A DNA stretch of 64,000 nt, from NCBI GenBank assembly GCA_016271365.2, contig CM028136.1, positions 470,144,001-470,208,000 on the forward strand. The letters run 5' to 3'. The DNA comes from Neoceratodus forsteri. Its lineage: Eukaryota; Chordata; Ceratodontiformes; Ceratodontidae. The notes below the pieces were generated by a model that had not been told where the DNA came from, ran no database searches, and was given only the letters and a program-made list of their open reading frames with translations. The translations under genes were made by a program, and so were the position numbers. Shown here one piece after another: positions 12,361-22,935 of the stretch (positions are counted from its first letter, which is position 1; each line of letters opens with the position of its first letter).

Positions 12361-14074
12361 TTACCACTATTGTGATGCATATGAGACGAAAGAGTAACCA
12401 CATTAAAACAAAGTAAAAAATGTCCCTCAGACCAAAATAGCAAGTGAGGTAACGAATTTATTTGTGGACTACTGGCATAGTGACTGGTACGAAACTCCCC
12501 AGCACTTTGAACCCAACAGTTCTTTCTCAAGGGATGAGGACCATTCATTAAAAAACTGCTTTTAAATGTATGACTTGAAGGTATAGACCCCATATTATGG
12601 TGTAGTATATAAAACTACCTATGCTTAACAATGCCCACATAATAAAAGCACACCCCAAAGTGTTGTAATAAAAAGACATATTTAGTGAAACCCACTGGTT
12701 AAAAAATGAATTAATAATGCTGTCCAATATTAAGCATTGCTACATTTCTAGGGAAAAGAGAAACAAGAAAAAAGGAACATAAAAAAATGGGTGGTAGGAA
12801 GGACAGATATTGGAAAGTATCCCAGGAAGAAATGAAAAATTAAAAAAGAAGAAGGGGGTGGAGTAAATAAGTATATAAAATATAAAATGAAAAATAAGAA
12901 AAGGGTAAAGGAATTTCGCATAGCATCATTATGTATGTATGTATGAGCAAACAGGTCAAATAATCTAAGAATCAAATAGATCATCTGGGGCCAGATATTC
13001 AAAACTTAGCCCTGGGGCAAAATCAGCAATGCACAGCGTGCTATATTAGCTCAGAACAATTTTGATGCTATATTCAAAGGAATAGCCCCTGGACTAAAGC
13101 AGTTGAATATAACGTACAAAAGAAGCTGTGCAAACAGGGCTAGGAGTGCAGTGCAAAAATAACCCAGCAAACAAGACAGCTTTGAAAATAGCAAAGAAGA
13201 CAGCTCTGAAATGGCAACTGACCTGTGCAAACAGCAACAGCAGCACAGTGCACATGAGAACCATGTCCACTGGGAGCGTATACAAAGAAGTGCAACCCAA
13301 AATGTGAACACCAGAGCACACAGCAGTGCAGAACCCAAACAATAGCAAATGAACCACCAAAGGCATTGCCTGAAAAAAACACAGCAACCACCCCCAAAAA
13401 AGAATGAAAACTAAGGAATGACAAACCCCAAAATGTAACAACACTGAATGGATGTCAACTGTGGAAAAGGTGCAGAGATGGGACAGTGGTGATGTGACCC
13501 ACAGAAAGGACAATCCATGCCTGTGTGGCAGTAAGGACCCAAGCAGTGCCCACTGTGCATAGGGGAAGGGGACAAGGAATCCTAACACAGTGCAGGGGAC
13601 TGCAAACCACAGGATATATAGTGGGAGGACACAGGAGGATAGACGGCAGCCATGGCCACAGGGAGAGAGCCCCACGCAAGCACACAGACCAGGGTACCAC
13701 CCACCAGGCAATGCTGTCATAGTGCACCCAAGGAACAGGGAACAGATCATGTCCATGGGCTGACACAAGACAAATGTCACCTGCTGCACACACAGGACAT
13801 GCAGGGTACACATGGAGAACAGAATGTGACAGCCACGTTGGAGGGACACCCACCATGCCCACAACTCACTGCCACATGCGCAGCCCTAGACAGTGCAGGG
13901 AGAACTGTCATGAGACCAGCACAATAGGAAAGCCCAGGATGGCATACACCATAGTGAATCAGATGAACAGTAAGTGCAACACACCACAGCAGTGACACTT
14001 AACTACAGTCACCCAAAAAAAGAGACAGGACACAGGAATCCAACTAGAAAAACTGTATTATGGTAACAGCACAC

Positions 14075-14405
14075 AAAACAACAAACAGTTATGCACAATA
14101 GAATGAATAAGCAAAAGTGGGGATTGGTAAAGTGCAGAGAGCAGTAGTACTATTGACAATATAATGAAAAACCAAACTGTTGGGGGGGCACACAAAGCAG
14201 TAGAACTGTTTGTACTATAATGAAAAAAACCTAACTGGAGGGAAATGACACAAAGCAGTTGAATTATTTAAAATCTGATGAAAAGCCAAACGGGGTGGGG
14301 GCAACACACAAAACTGTAGAACTATGTACAGTGTAATGGGAAACCAAACTGGGGGGGAGCACACAGAACTATATTACTATGCACAATACAATGGAAACTA
14401 AACAG
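14075..14405. repeat. ~58-bp tandem repeat inside the Harbinger
   Basis: Five or six diverged units follow the pattern 'CACAAAGCAGTAGAACT', 'ATAATGAAAAACCAAACTG', then a G-run. Unit starts fall near 14,132, 14,191, 14,250, 14,306 and 14,360. Non-coding. Confidence 0.75.
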
Positions 14406-17371
14406 ATGGAAGAACAGGGAAAGTTGAAAAACAAGTGAAGAGTGGGATCGAGGGTCAGACGCCTGGTCCTGTGCAGGGTGGTTTTGTGCAAGAATCCTTG
14501 CCATGCACCTTGTCTCACTGATATGAATGGCCAACTGTTCAATGATGGTGCACTGCTGGTGCATAAGCCACTGTAGCAGGTTGTCCCTTCCTTCCACTTC
14601 TTCCGGCCACCTGGCCCACAGTGAGCTCTGACGTGCACCTATGGAGGAATGAGACTCATGTAAGAATGGTGTGCTGACACTGTGGAGCAATGCAGAACTC
14701 AGAATGTGGCTCCAGGGAAGGACTGCATCTTCCAGCCACCATGCTTATGTAAGCCACAACACAAACAGCACACATGGCACCTGACTTGTGCCTGTATGTG
14801 GCATCATGAAACCCCACGGTACACATGCCCATCCCACGTAAACAGGAAGACCTGAAAGGCCAGTGACCACCGCCATAGATGTGACGATGCCCCAAACATG
14901 GCCAAAGTAGACCCTGTCACAGTACAGCTACACAGCCCCCCTGAGGTAAAAAATATACCACCCCAGAGCCACAACAAAACACAGTTGCAACGGAATGATT
15001 GGGACATGCTGCCCAATGGAACAGTGTGTAGAGCCTGTCAGCCATGAAAAACTACAATATCAATCCACACAAGCAAGTCATACACCAACAGACTGAAGCC
15101 TGTGGTGGCAATCCAGGGGCCATGCAGCAGTGCACAATGCTGCCACCCCCAGCCACAGACACTGACCATGGCATCAGTGCACTATGTTCCTCTGCACTGG
15201 GCACAGCACCCCATGTGACTGCCGCAACACAGACCCATATCACAGCCCCACCTATGGGGGGAAATGGGACCGCACCCACAGTGTGCCGCAGAGGCACAAC
15301 ACTGTACAACATGTGACTAGAATGGTGCAACTCAGCTGACAAGCAAGTGTGTTGCAGGCGGTGCACAGACGGATACACCACTGCATGAACACAATGTCCA
15401 CAGGGACAATGTCCTGGGTAGGGGCACGGCATATGGTCTCTGCATGCTGTGAGCAGCAACACATGCACAGGAGCCCACTGCCTGATGTGCAATGTACACA
15501 GTGCAGATATGGCCATGGGCACCCATGACAGGAGTATGTAATTAGCATCACAGACTGCAACCTCCAGCACATGCGAGGAGATGTATAGCACATGACACAC
15601 TGTCACCCTAACCAGGTACCACACAGCAATAACTTAGACATGCCTATGTAACCCAAATGCACTCATGCATATGTGCATGTGGACAGCAAGGGGTCATATG
15701 CTGGACATGCACCCAATAACATGTACACGAATGCATACAGTGGTTGTGGCCGCCAATGCAGATAGTGGCCAACATGGTCTAAGCACAGCACACCCTACAC
15801 AGCGCAATGGTGATGAACGATGGCCACACCATGTGTGGTAGACAGCATGTGCAGTCCACTGCACAGGGTGCAAGCTGGCGGACAGCACCAAGACACCATA
15901 CCACAGCTGCAGATCTGACACAGGTACACTGACTGGAATGTATGCCACACACAGTGTGTGGATATGGCACAGTGTGACCACTGCACCACGGGTGTGTGAC
16001 TGTCTGTGAAGGCCATGGCAATATGCAATGCAGGCAACTACGTGGCAGACATGACCAGCTGCATCACTGCAGGACCATGATTGCACATGTGCAGTAACAA
16101 GGCAGGACCACAGTCAGTGTGGGCAGTCCAGCCATCAGACACTCCAATGCCACATGGGAAGTGTGAAAAGTGCCAGATGAAAACACAGGCTGACCAGTGC
16201 CAGTCTGACACCATGGCCGTGTGCATGCATGATAGCTGACAGTGCACAGCTTTGCGTGTTCCTTCAACCACAGAAACACCCCAAAAACCCACCCTGCAGC
16301 ATCCACAGTGCATGTAGACAACACAGTAACATACTCACGTGTGCCATCCCGGTGCCCGTCACTACTGTCCATTCCTCAGCAGGTACTGTCTCAGCTCCTC
16401 CCACTGCTGTCCTGGCTGTCCCTGTCTGAATGGTCTGCAGAGGTAAGGAGGAACAACAGTGTCAGCAACAGCATGGACATCAGTATGACCACCACCCACC
16501 CATGCCAATGACACTTGTGTGCACTATAAAAAACACCACAGCCCCCACCCCCAAGACCGAAGTGTTGCATGGAGCACATGATGCCAGTAAGTGCACTGTA
16601 CACATGCTACACACATGGTAATGGAGAACACTGCAGCGTGCCATGTGAGAACATCACAGTGCAATATATGCATGACCACACACATGGATGCATTGTACGC
16701 ACACTGGCATACCAGCAGACCAACCATGGAGCACACACATCACTGCCTGATGCCCCCCCCACCATGTGCATGTTTATATGCAGTACAGATATGTACACAC
16801 ATATGCTGTGTGCACATGGATGTGCACCCACACACTGACATGTTACTATATAAGCCATGACCCTAATGGACACTCACCTGGTGCAGGCACCATCCAATTC
16901 TGAATCATCTGCCCGAACCTGTCAAACCATTGCCTCTTCTGCTGCTGTTTGTCCATGAATCTGTGGTGGCACTGCTCCCCATTGCATGTTATTCCTGTCT
17001 TCTGGGACAGGTGGTGGGAAATGGAGATCCATACCTGCCTCCTGGGCCTGTCCCCTTCCAGGACCTCCCCAAACAGTTGTCATTCTCTTTGTATCACCAG
17101 CTGTACAAGGTTGGCCAATTCGGCCTCCCCCCACTTGTGGTATCTCTGTACCACAGCCCTAACACACCTTCTGCTTGCCATGGCTCTTAAAGCAGCCTGG
17201 ATTGGCAACATCCTGACACCCATTGCTAGTAATGCAAGTGTAGGCCTGGAAATGGTACCTCGCATGACAGTGCTGTGCTACTTGTCTCCAGTGCTGCCAA
17301 AAATAGAATAGCACCACACTAGGCCTCAGGGTGCCACTGAGGATGCATGACCTAGGTGTGACCCCCCCCAC
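14322..17371 (-). pseudogene. Myb/SANT-like DNA-binding protein gene 1 of the Harbinger element, decayed
   Basis: A spliced gene is visible on the minus strand. Exon a (about 17,265-16,878) encodes a Myb_DNA-bind_5-like domain: KWGEAELANLVQLV, then LFGEVL, WISISHHL and QCHHRFMDKQQQKRQWF. That is the W..I and QC+.R+.D spacing of Harbinger Myb proteins. It ends at a strong donor (CACCAG/GTGAGTG). Exon b (16,434-16,339) is open for 32 codons, with an acceptor after TTACCTCTGCAG and donor GTGAGTATG. Exon c (from 14,638) encodes a helical tail (LLQWLMHQQCTIIEQLAIHI). A TGA interrupts exon a near 17,080. Family role: Harbinger Myb proteins bind the element ends and carry the transposase into the nucleus. 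The promoter may lie near 17.6 kb. Splicing is inferred by eye. Confidence 0.6.
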
Positions 17372-17465
17372 ATGATGATGTCATCATGCATGCTCAGTGC
17401 GTCCGGTGCAAACTGGCTGTGCCCCGTGCTACCTGGGCAGTGCATTGCTGTGGCACTGATGGATT

Positions 17466-17524
17466 GCCCAGCGCTAACACTTTTGCCCAGGGCTAAATCT
17501 TGCAATACTCAAAACCGGTATGCA
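17466..17524 (-). repeat. Internal inverted copy of the Harbinger terminal region
   Basis: The reverse complement reads '..GAGTATTGCAAGATTTAGCCCTGGGCAAAA..', close to the left terminus (GATATTCAAAACTTAGCCCTGGGGCAAAA). A CAGCAATGCAC block also recurs downstream of both. This may be the end of a formerly separate Harbinger-like unit spanning 12,988-17,520. Confidence 0.5.
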
Positions 17525-17617
17525 GATTGGCCTACTTAAGCATTTATGGGGCAAACCAACACATTAGCATCTCATTACCAGACTGCTTTGCATGCACTAA
17601 GATGTGAACTGCTTGGC

Positions 17618-17650
17618 CAGGCTATTTAAGGGCTTCCAGAGCTCCACCTG
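17618..17650 (+). promoter_or_regulatory. Possible TATA-type promoter between the two divergent Myb-like genes
   Basis: GGCTATTTAAGGGC at ~17,619 is a TATA-like box about 1.15 kb upstream of the plus-strand Myb exon. It lies in the gap between divergently oriented Myb genes 1 and 2. There is no other support, so confidence is low. Confidence 0.3.
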
Positions 17651-18702
17651 CACAGCTGACAGGAATTGCAGGAGGTTGGAGGAACACTGTCTGCAGAGAA
17701 ACAGGCACTAGGATGTCCCAGGAATGCGATCAAGCTGCTACAAATATGTAACCCCCAATTAGCACACTTCTGTACTGTCTATCACCACAGTGTACACACA
17801 TCGGCAATGAAATGCACCTGAACTATGTTGTGGGATGATGTTTTGGATGTTCTGTGACTGTGTAGCCTGTCCACTGCATGCTCACTTGCTGCTGGTCCTC
17901 ATGCAGGTCCACACAGTCACAACACCACAGTGTATCCACATTGTAGGATGTACAGTTTGTGCATGTGTTTCTGAAAGTGCACACTGTGGCACACAGCTGG
18001 CTGCACATCAGCAGCATCAGTGTTACAGTAAGTTGTGGGGGGGCATTCATGACATGCTCACTGCAATGGGTGCAATGTACACTTTGGCCATGTTTGCTGA
18101 GGTACACAGACAATCAATATGGGGGTCTGAGAACACACGCATGTGGCAGTAGAGGTGCGGCACACAGGTTACTGCAATGCACTCCCCAACAACTGTCTGC
18201 TGACACCTTTGCATGTGGCAATACCATGTTGACCTGCTGGCTACCCGAGTGTGGCATGCCCTGCAGTGTGTGCTCAGCACCAGTGCCGGGGGGAGGCACA
18301 GGGGAAGGGCGGTTCAGAGGGCAAACAGGTTGGAGGCACACGTCAAGGGTGTCATGAGGGGGGTGCACAACACAGGCCAAGTCAGTTTTGTCCCCAGGCA
18401 TGTGTATGAGTGTACCACGCTACGCACACCTCCAGTAAGGGGACACTATGCCATATGGATACAATCTATATCTGTGCAGCACAGCCCAGACACAGTCCTG
18501 GTTGTCTGCATACACAACAGGGATACCGATGCTGCTCACACAGTGCTGACATATGTGTGTTGCAGTGTTGCACACATACACAGGCATGTGTCTCTGTAGT
18601 ACAAATGGTCATGTTGAGGCCATGGCCAGGCCTGTGTGACATGTGTACCAGTGTGTTGTATGACATCCCTATGTCATGGTTCCACAGCCACTGTCATGCC
18701 CG

Positions 18703-18705
<3 letters not shown>

Positions 18706-18738
<33 letters not shown>
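18706..18738. repeat. (CA)n microsatellite
   Basis: About 16 CA units just upstream of the Myb exon 2 acceptor. It leaves an open frame reading THTHTH, which is not part of the protein. Confidence 0.95.
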
Positions 18739-18741
<3 letters not shown>

Positions 18742-18786
18742 TGGATAGCATATACTCACCACTGTCAAACCCTCTGTCTCACACAG

Positions 18787-20720
18787 GTGACACTGATGGC
18801 CAGGCATGGCTGCATGCATACAGATTCTCAGAGCAAGAGCTGAAGAACCTAGTAGATGGGAATAAGAAGAAGGAGGCCCTCATGAGAGGGTATCAGAATA
18901 CCGACACCACTGCCCAGAAAATGTGGGCTGAGATTACGGCAGAGGTGAATGCTGTGGGTGGCCATGGGAGAACAGTGAAAGCCATCCTTAAAAGGTGGCA
19001 CGACATGCAGTGGAGGGCCCAAGAGGATGAGGCATGCTGGCTCAGAGTTATGCAACGCACAGGGAGAGGTCCCATGCCTGTGGAGCTGAGGGTGTCAGAC
19101 CCCATAGTGGCTGTGGTACTGTCCACCATCAGGCCAGAGTCCCTGGAAGGTGTGGAGGGTGGGGATTGTGAGAACACACTCAATCTGCACTGGGCATGTG
19201 AGTACCTGGCATTGCTGCAATGAGGAATGCGTGCCACCTACTGGGGGTAATGGTCAATCTGCTCATGTTGTGGCACATGGGTGGTCTGTCCTGTGCACAT
19301 CTGTGGGCATGTGGTAATCCTACATGCAGTAGGGGTGTCTATGTTCAACTGTACTATGCAGACATGGACATGCCGCATGCGCCTGCAGTAGCGGGTCATG
19401 GTGCAACATGTGTACAATCACCCTGTGCATCTGCATGTGCCATGTGGAGAGCTGATGTGTGTGGACACTCACATAGGTGTGTGGCATGCCACCACGGGTG
19501 TCACTGTATGCTGTGCATGTCCACTAACTTTTTGGTAGCAGGTTCCACATGGGTGTGTGTGTGTATGTTTCGAACACAGTGGTTACTGCAGGACATCTGC
19601 ACTGTGGGATGCATAGTCTGGGTGTGAGTATGTGTGCACCTTGGCCGTGGTGTTGTGTGTCCAGTGGACACAGGGGTTTTGCATACACTTCAATGTTGCA
19701 TTGTCAACACTGTTGTGTATTGCATGTGTTGCCAATGGTGTGGAACCACTGTGTATTGTACAGGCCACTCACACAGTTCTTCTTCCTCCACAGCACAGAG
19801 TGATTGTCAGTTGGCATTGGGCCAGGTTGTGTGTGAGGAGGATGATGCCCAGGGAGGACCATCAATGTCTGGGATGCAGGTGGCCATGGCTCAGACAACA
19901 GCTATTCTCCAGCACATAGCCACAGGGACCGCTGCATGTGTGGATGATGCTGATGATGTTGCTGCTGATGATGACATGACCTTCGTTCCAGCCTGGACTA
20001 CCTGGTGGAACTGGACATTGGGTAGGGGGGGGTAACCATCAAGGCCTTCCTTTGCACAAGAGGACATGGCGGGGGCTGGCTGCAGTGGCCAGGATGCTGC
20101 ACCAACAGGGTCACCTGCAAGACAGGTGGTACCCTTGATGCTGCCAGGGTCACCTGTTGTGTATGCCCCTAGGACGTGTGGAGACCCGTACATGCACCAC
20201 CACCACCATCAGTAGCACAGCCACAACAGCAGTACCGTGGGCGGTCTCCACATGCCCAGGCCCCCTGATGCAGCAGCAGCCTGTGGGTGTCCAGGCTGCT
20301 GTGCAGTTGTTATCACTGGACATGTGTAGCAGGGCAGAGAGTGCTGTGTATCAGCAGTCATCTGCCCAGGGTATGTCACACCCATGCCCTGCAGACAGAC
20401 CCCAGTCACCCCTGCCCACTGTCCTAGGTGAGCAGCCACCCCAGGAACAGGATGCCTCAGGGTTCCGATCACTCCTCCATGCTGCTGTGGAGTCACAGAA
20501 TGCCATCCAGCAGGATCTTCACACGTTCTATAGGGAGGTGCAGCAGAAGCTGCCCCTCCTTCAGGACCAGTGAATGCTGGTTGATTGCAGGCAGAGCAAC
20601 TTGCAAAGGGCAGTGGGTTACGGCAAATCAATGCCCTTCACCAGTGTTTAGGTGACCTCACTGGGGCTGTGAGAGACCTCACAGTCACAGTGAGGGATGC
20701 AGTGATGGCTGGGCAGCAGC
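18787..20720 (+). pseudogene. Myb/SANT-like DNA-binding protein gene 2 of the Harbinger element
   Basis: The exon starts after a good acceptor (CCCTCTGTCTCACACAG). It encodes a full Myb_DNA-bind_5-like domain of ~75 residues: FSEQELKNLVDG, MWAEITAEVNAVGG, RTVKAILKRWHDM. The conserved W, the NAVG turn and the K+WHD helix are all present. A candidate donor (GGGCAT/GTGAGTACC) ends it at 19,197, and another acceptor (CTTCTTCCTCCACAG) opens an acidic segment at 19,794 (CEEDD, then VDDADDVAADDDM). The later frames (20,157-20,573 and 20,585-20,720) give a Q-rich tail with helical repeats, as in Harbinger Myb proteins. Phases between exons do not agree and a G-run frameshift lies at ~20,030, so I call it a pseudogene. 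Expected role: end-binding partner of the transposase. Confidence 0.75.
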
Positions 20721-21315
20721 ACATGCTGGCATCATGCCAGTGGTGTTCCCCAGTGTGCCTCCACAGCATGTGGTGGTGGGTCGCGGTCGGCCAGCACTGC
20801 TGCATCACAGACATCCGCAGGCACACCATGGTGCCGTGGGCAGCAGAGGCCATCGGCCACAGCCAGATTGCACCATGGCTCCGGTCATACCGGGGTCAAC
20901 ATATCCCCATTGTCTTCACCTGTATGTTCCTCGACCCACAGTGCACCGCCCTCTAGGGTATGCCAATTAGGACTCTGTCAGGGTCTGTGGTGGGACACTG
21001 CAATGATGGCATGTCCCATCCACACCCTCAGGCACACTTCGCATTCACACAGCACTCACAGGCACGTCCCTCACTCTGCACAAATTCCACCACAGTCACC
21101 TCTGCACATGTGTAAGTTTGGTTTAACCACTGTAGTGCACCATTTTCACTATTCTGTGTGTAGCACTGTATTGTACATATTGTAAATGTACTGTTGAGCA
21201 CATGTTTGTTGTCAGTGTTGATTTTACTCACGTGGCCATCTGTGCTACAGTTCCATTGATGTGGTTACTGTGCTCCTGGCACCTCCTAGCCATGCAAGGG
21301 TCTCACCTTTTGAGT

Positions 21316-22420
21316 TACTCTACTATCCCCTGGACCTCTGGCTCTGGGCCAGTCTCAAGCTGTTCCTTGGGTTCAGACGCGTGTATTCCATGGTTTAGCG
21401 CCATGTTGTGTAACGTAAAACACACTAGGAATATGTGACATACCTTGCGAGGGCTGTGTTGTAGAGCTCCGCCAGACTGGTCCAGGCAGCAGAATTGCAT
21501 CTTTAGCATGCCAAAGACCCTCTCAAGGACATTTCTGCTTGCAGCATGTGCATCATTATACTGCTCCTCAGCTACTGTTGCTGGCTGGAGGAGTGTTGTT
21601 AGGAGCCAGTGTCTCAGGGCATATTCACTGTCCCATGTGAACACATTACCACATGTTAGCTGCTCTATGCTGTATCACTCACCCTGCCTGTTAGCTGACT
21701 CTACTGTTTAGGTTATCCTGTCTCCCTGTCCACACACCCCCCCACCTCCCCTGTCTGCTGCTACATGGCACTATCCCACCATTGGTGTGGGTTGTGTTGT
21801 GCCTGCTGCTGATACTCACCAAGGTGCTCACTGGGTATCCAGCCATTCTCAAATGACTGCCACAGCCTGAACTGATGCCAGATAAAGGCATCGTGGGCAC
21901 TGCTGGGGTACTGTGCTAAGACATTGACGATGCACCCCATTGCATCGCACACCACCTGGCAACTGATGGAATGGTATCCCTTCCTGTTGATAAACACATC
22001 TTCATCATCGCCAGGTGGTGCCCAGATGGCAATCTGGATGCAGTCAATGGCACCAAGTACAGATGGTAAGTGCGCAACCCGATAGAATTGCTGCATGGTT
22101 TCTCTGTGTTCCCCTGCCATGCTTGGGTATATTATGAATTCACCAGAGTGTGGCATGAAGGCATCCAGGAACTGGGTCAGAAGGTGTGATGGGGCAGACT
22201 GTGATATGCCAATGGTATCTCCAACCAGTGTCTGGAAGGTACCGGTGGATAGATTGCACATTGCAGCTGTCACATTTTCCTCAACTGTCATGGCATGGCT
22301 GCTTTGGTATTGGGCTGCAGGTGCTCATGCAGGAGCTCACACAGCTGCCTCAATATGACCCTGTTCATTCTGTACTGGCCCACAAGGTGGTCATCAGTTA
22401 GTGTCCCTAATGGACTCTGG
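21316..22420 (-). pseudogene. HARBI1-like DDE transposase of the Harbinger element
   Basis: Cut-and-paste transposase on the minus strand. An N-terminal helical region starts near 22,420 (DDHLVGQYRMNR, LRQLCELL) and breaks frame at ~22,290. The 176-codon segment after it has SQSAPSHLLTQFLDAF, then GAIDCIQI (first catalytic D), FINRKGYHSISCQVVCDA and SSAHDAFIW (second D). A probable intron follows: donor CTTG/GTGAGTATC at 21,820, and an acceptor near 21,660. The C-terminal exon has EYALRHWLLTTLL, then ERVFGMLKMQFCCLD (catalytic E) and KVCHIFLVCFTLHNMAL. The DDE triad and the LHN block are retained, which is well preserved for this window. It converges on Myb gene 2. A domesticated HARBI1 is unlikely, because it lies between element termini and is frameshifted. 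Confidence 0.85.
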
Positions 22421-22935
22421 CAGGTACATTCCATGAGCAGCATATCTTCTCCTTGGCCTGTGGTGTGGGCCAGGGTGGGCTTGGTCCCTCTCTTCCTCCT
22501 CCAGCATGGCTCTCATCAGATGAACTAGCATAGCATTGTTTCCAACTGCCATCTTGTCTCCTGCAGTGTTTACGTCCCCCTCTGTTATTTGCCCTGAGTT
22601 TAGACATGTTTTTTATAGGCAGTAACTTGCATCATACTATGGGTTGTGCAATGTCACCATACATGGTGCTATTCCTTTGAATATGCCATTGCACCTGTAT
22701 GCATGTCCCCGCCCCGCACTTTGCCCATTGCATACATTATCTTTTTGCACTGGCACTACTTCCCCTTTTGAATATTGCGGTCCAGTGCAAATCCATTGTG
22801 ATCCTGATGCAATCATTTTGCACTAAGCGCAAAACTTTGAATATCTGGCCCTTGCTATTTTGGTCTGAGGAATGTTTTTTACTTTGTTGTAGCATGGTTA
22901 CTTTTTTCCCTCATATGTGTGTTTTGTGGTACTGC

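Larger units (their letters stand above)
12988..22851. mobile_element. PIF/Harbinger DNA transposon, 9.86 kb, with two Myb-like genes and a transposase
   Basis: The terminal inverted repeats are GGGCCAGATATTCAAA at 12,988-13,003 and its exact reverse complement at 22,836-22,851. Subterminal ATATTCAAA copies recur inside both ends. The interior holds a HARBI1-type DDE transposase (minus, 21.3-22.4 kb), a Myb/SANT-like gene (plus, 18.8-20.7 kb) and a second Myb/SANT-like gene (minus, 17.3-14.4 kb). Harbinger elements normally pair one transposase with one Myb-like protein, so the second Myb gene and the length are unusual. Immediate flanks are CTG and TTG; no convincing 3-bp target duplication remains. 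Stops and frameshifts show it is inactive. Confidence 0.88.
12361..22935. mobile_element. Outer transposable element with ~75-bp inverted ends, host of the Harbinger insertion
   Basis: 12,361-12,444 and the reverse complement of 22,851-22,935 match. The shared blocks are TTGCTATTTTGGTCTGAGG, 'TTTTTTACTTTGTT' and 'CTCATATG', with substitutions. They lie exactly where the CR1 match stops and restarts. The left arm is followed by ~540 bp of non-coding sequence before the Harbinger terminus, while the right arm abuts the Harbinger end. Without the Harbinger the element would be about 0.7 kb, a MITE-sized unit. Superfamily unknown; the extreme termini are estimated. Confidence 0.6.

Noticed and set aside
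13094..13864. 256-codon minus-strand frame rich in Cys, Leu and Trp, resembling a membrane protein
   Set aside because: Other frames over the same bases are also open, the composition (TG/CA-rich DNA) explains the residues, and no domain or splice structure is visible. It lies in the non-coding left part of the Harbinger.
15052..16372. Several overlapping minus-strand frames of 80-190 codons
   Set aside because: All are His/Cys/Thr-rich and overlap in several frames; a product of GTG/CAC-rich composition. Only the short exon at 16,339-16,434 is kept, because of its splice sites.
18636..18786. N-terminal extension of Myb gene 2 including a THTHTH run
   Set aside because: It translates a CA microsatellite upstream of a good splice acceptor.
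21438..21450. Minus-strand splice donor CAAG/GTATGTC inside the transposase C-terminus
   Set aside because: The conserved block KVCHIFLVCFTLHNMAL reads straight through it, so splicing there would remove conserved sequence.
21316..22420. Domesticated HARBI1 host gene
   Set aside because: It lies between transposon termini, carries a frameshift near 22,290, and sits beside a decayed Myb partner.
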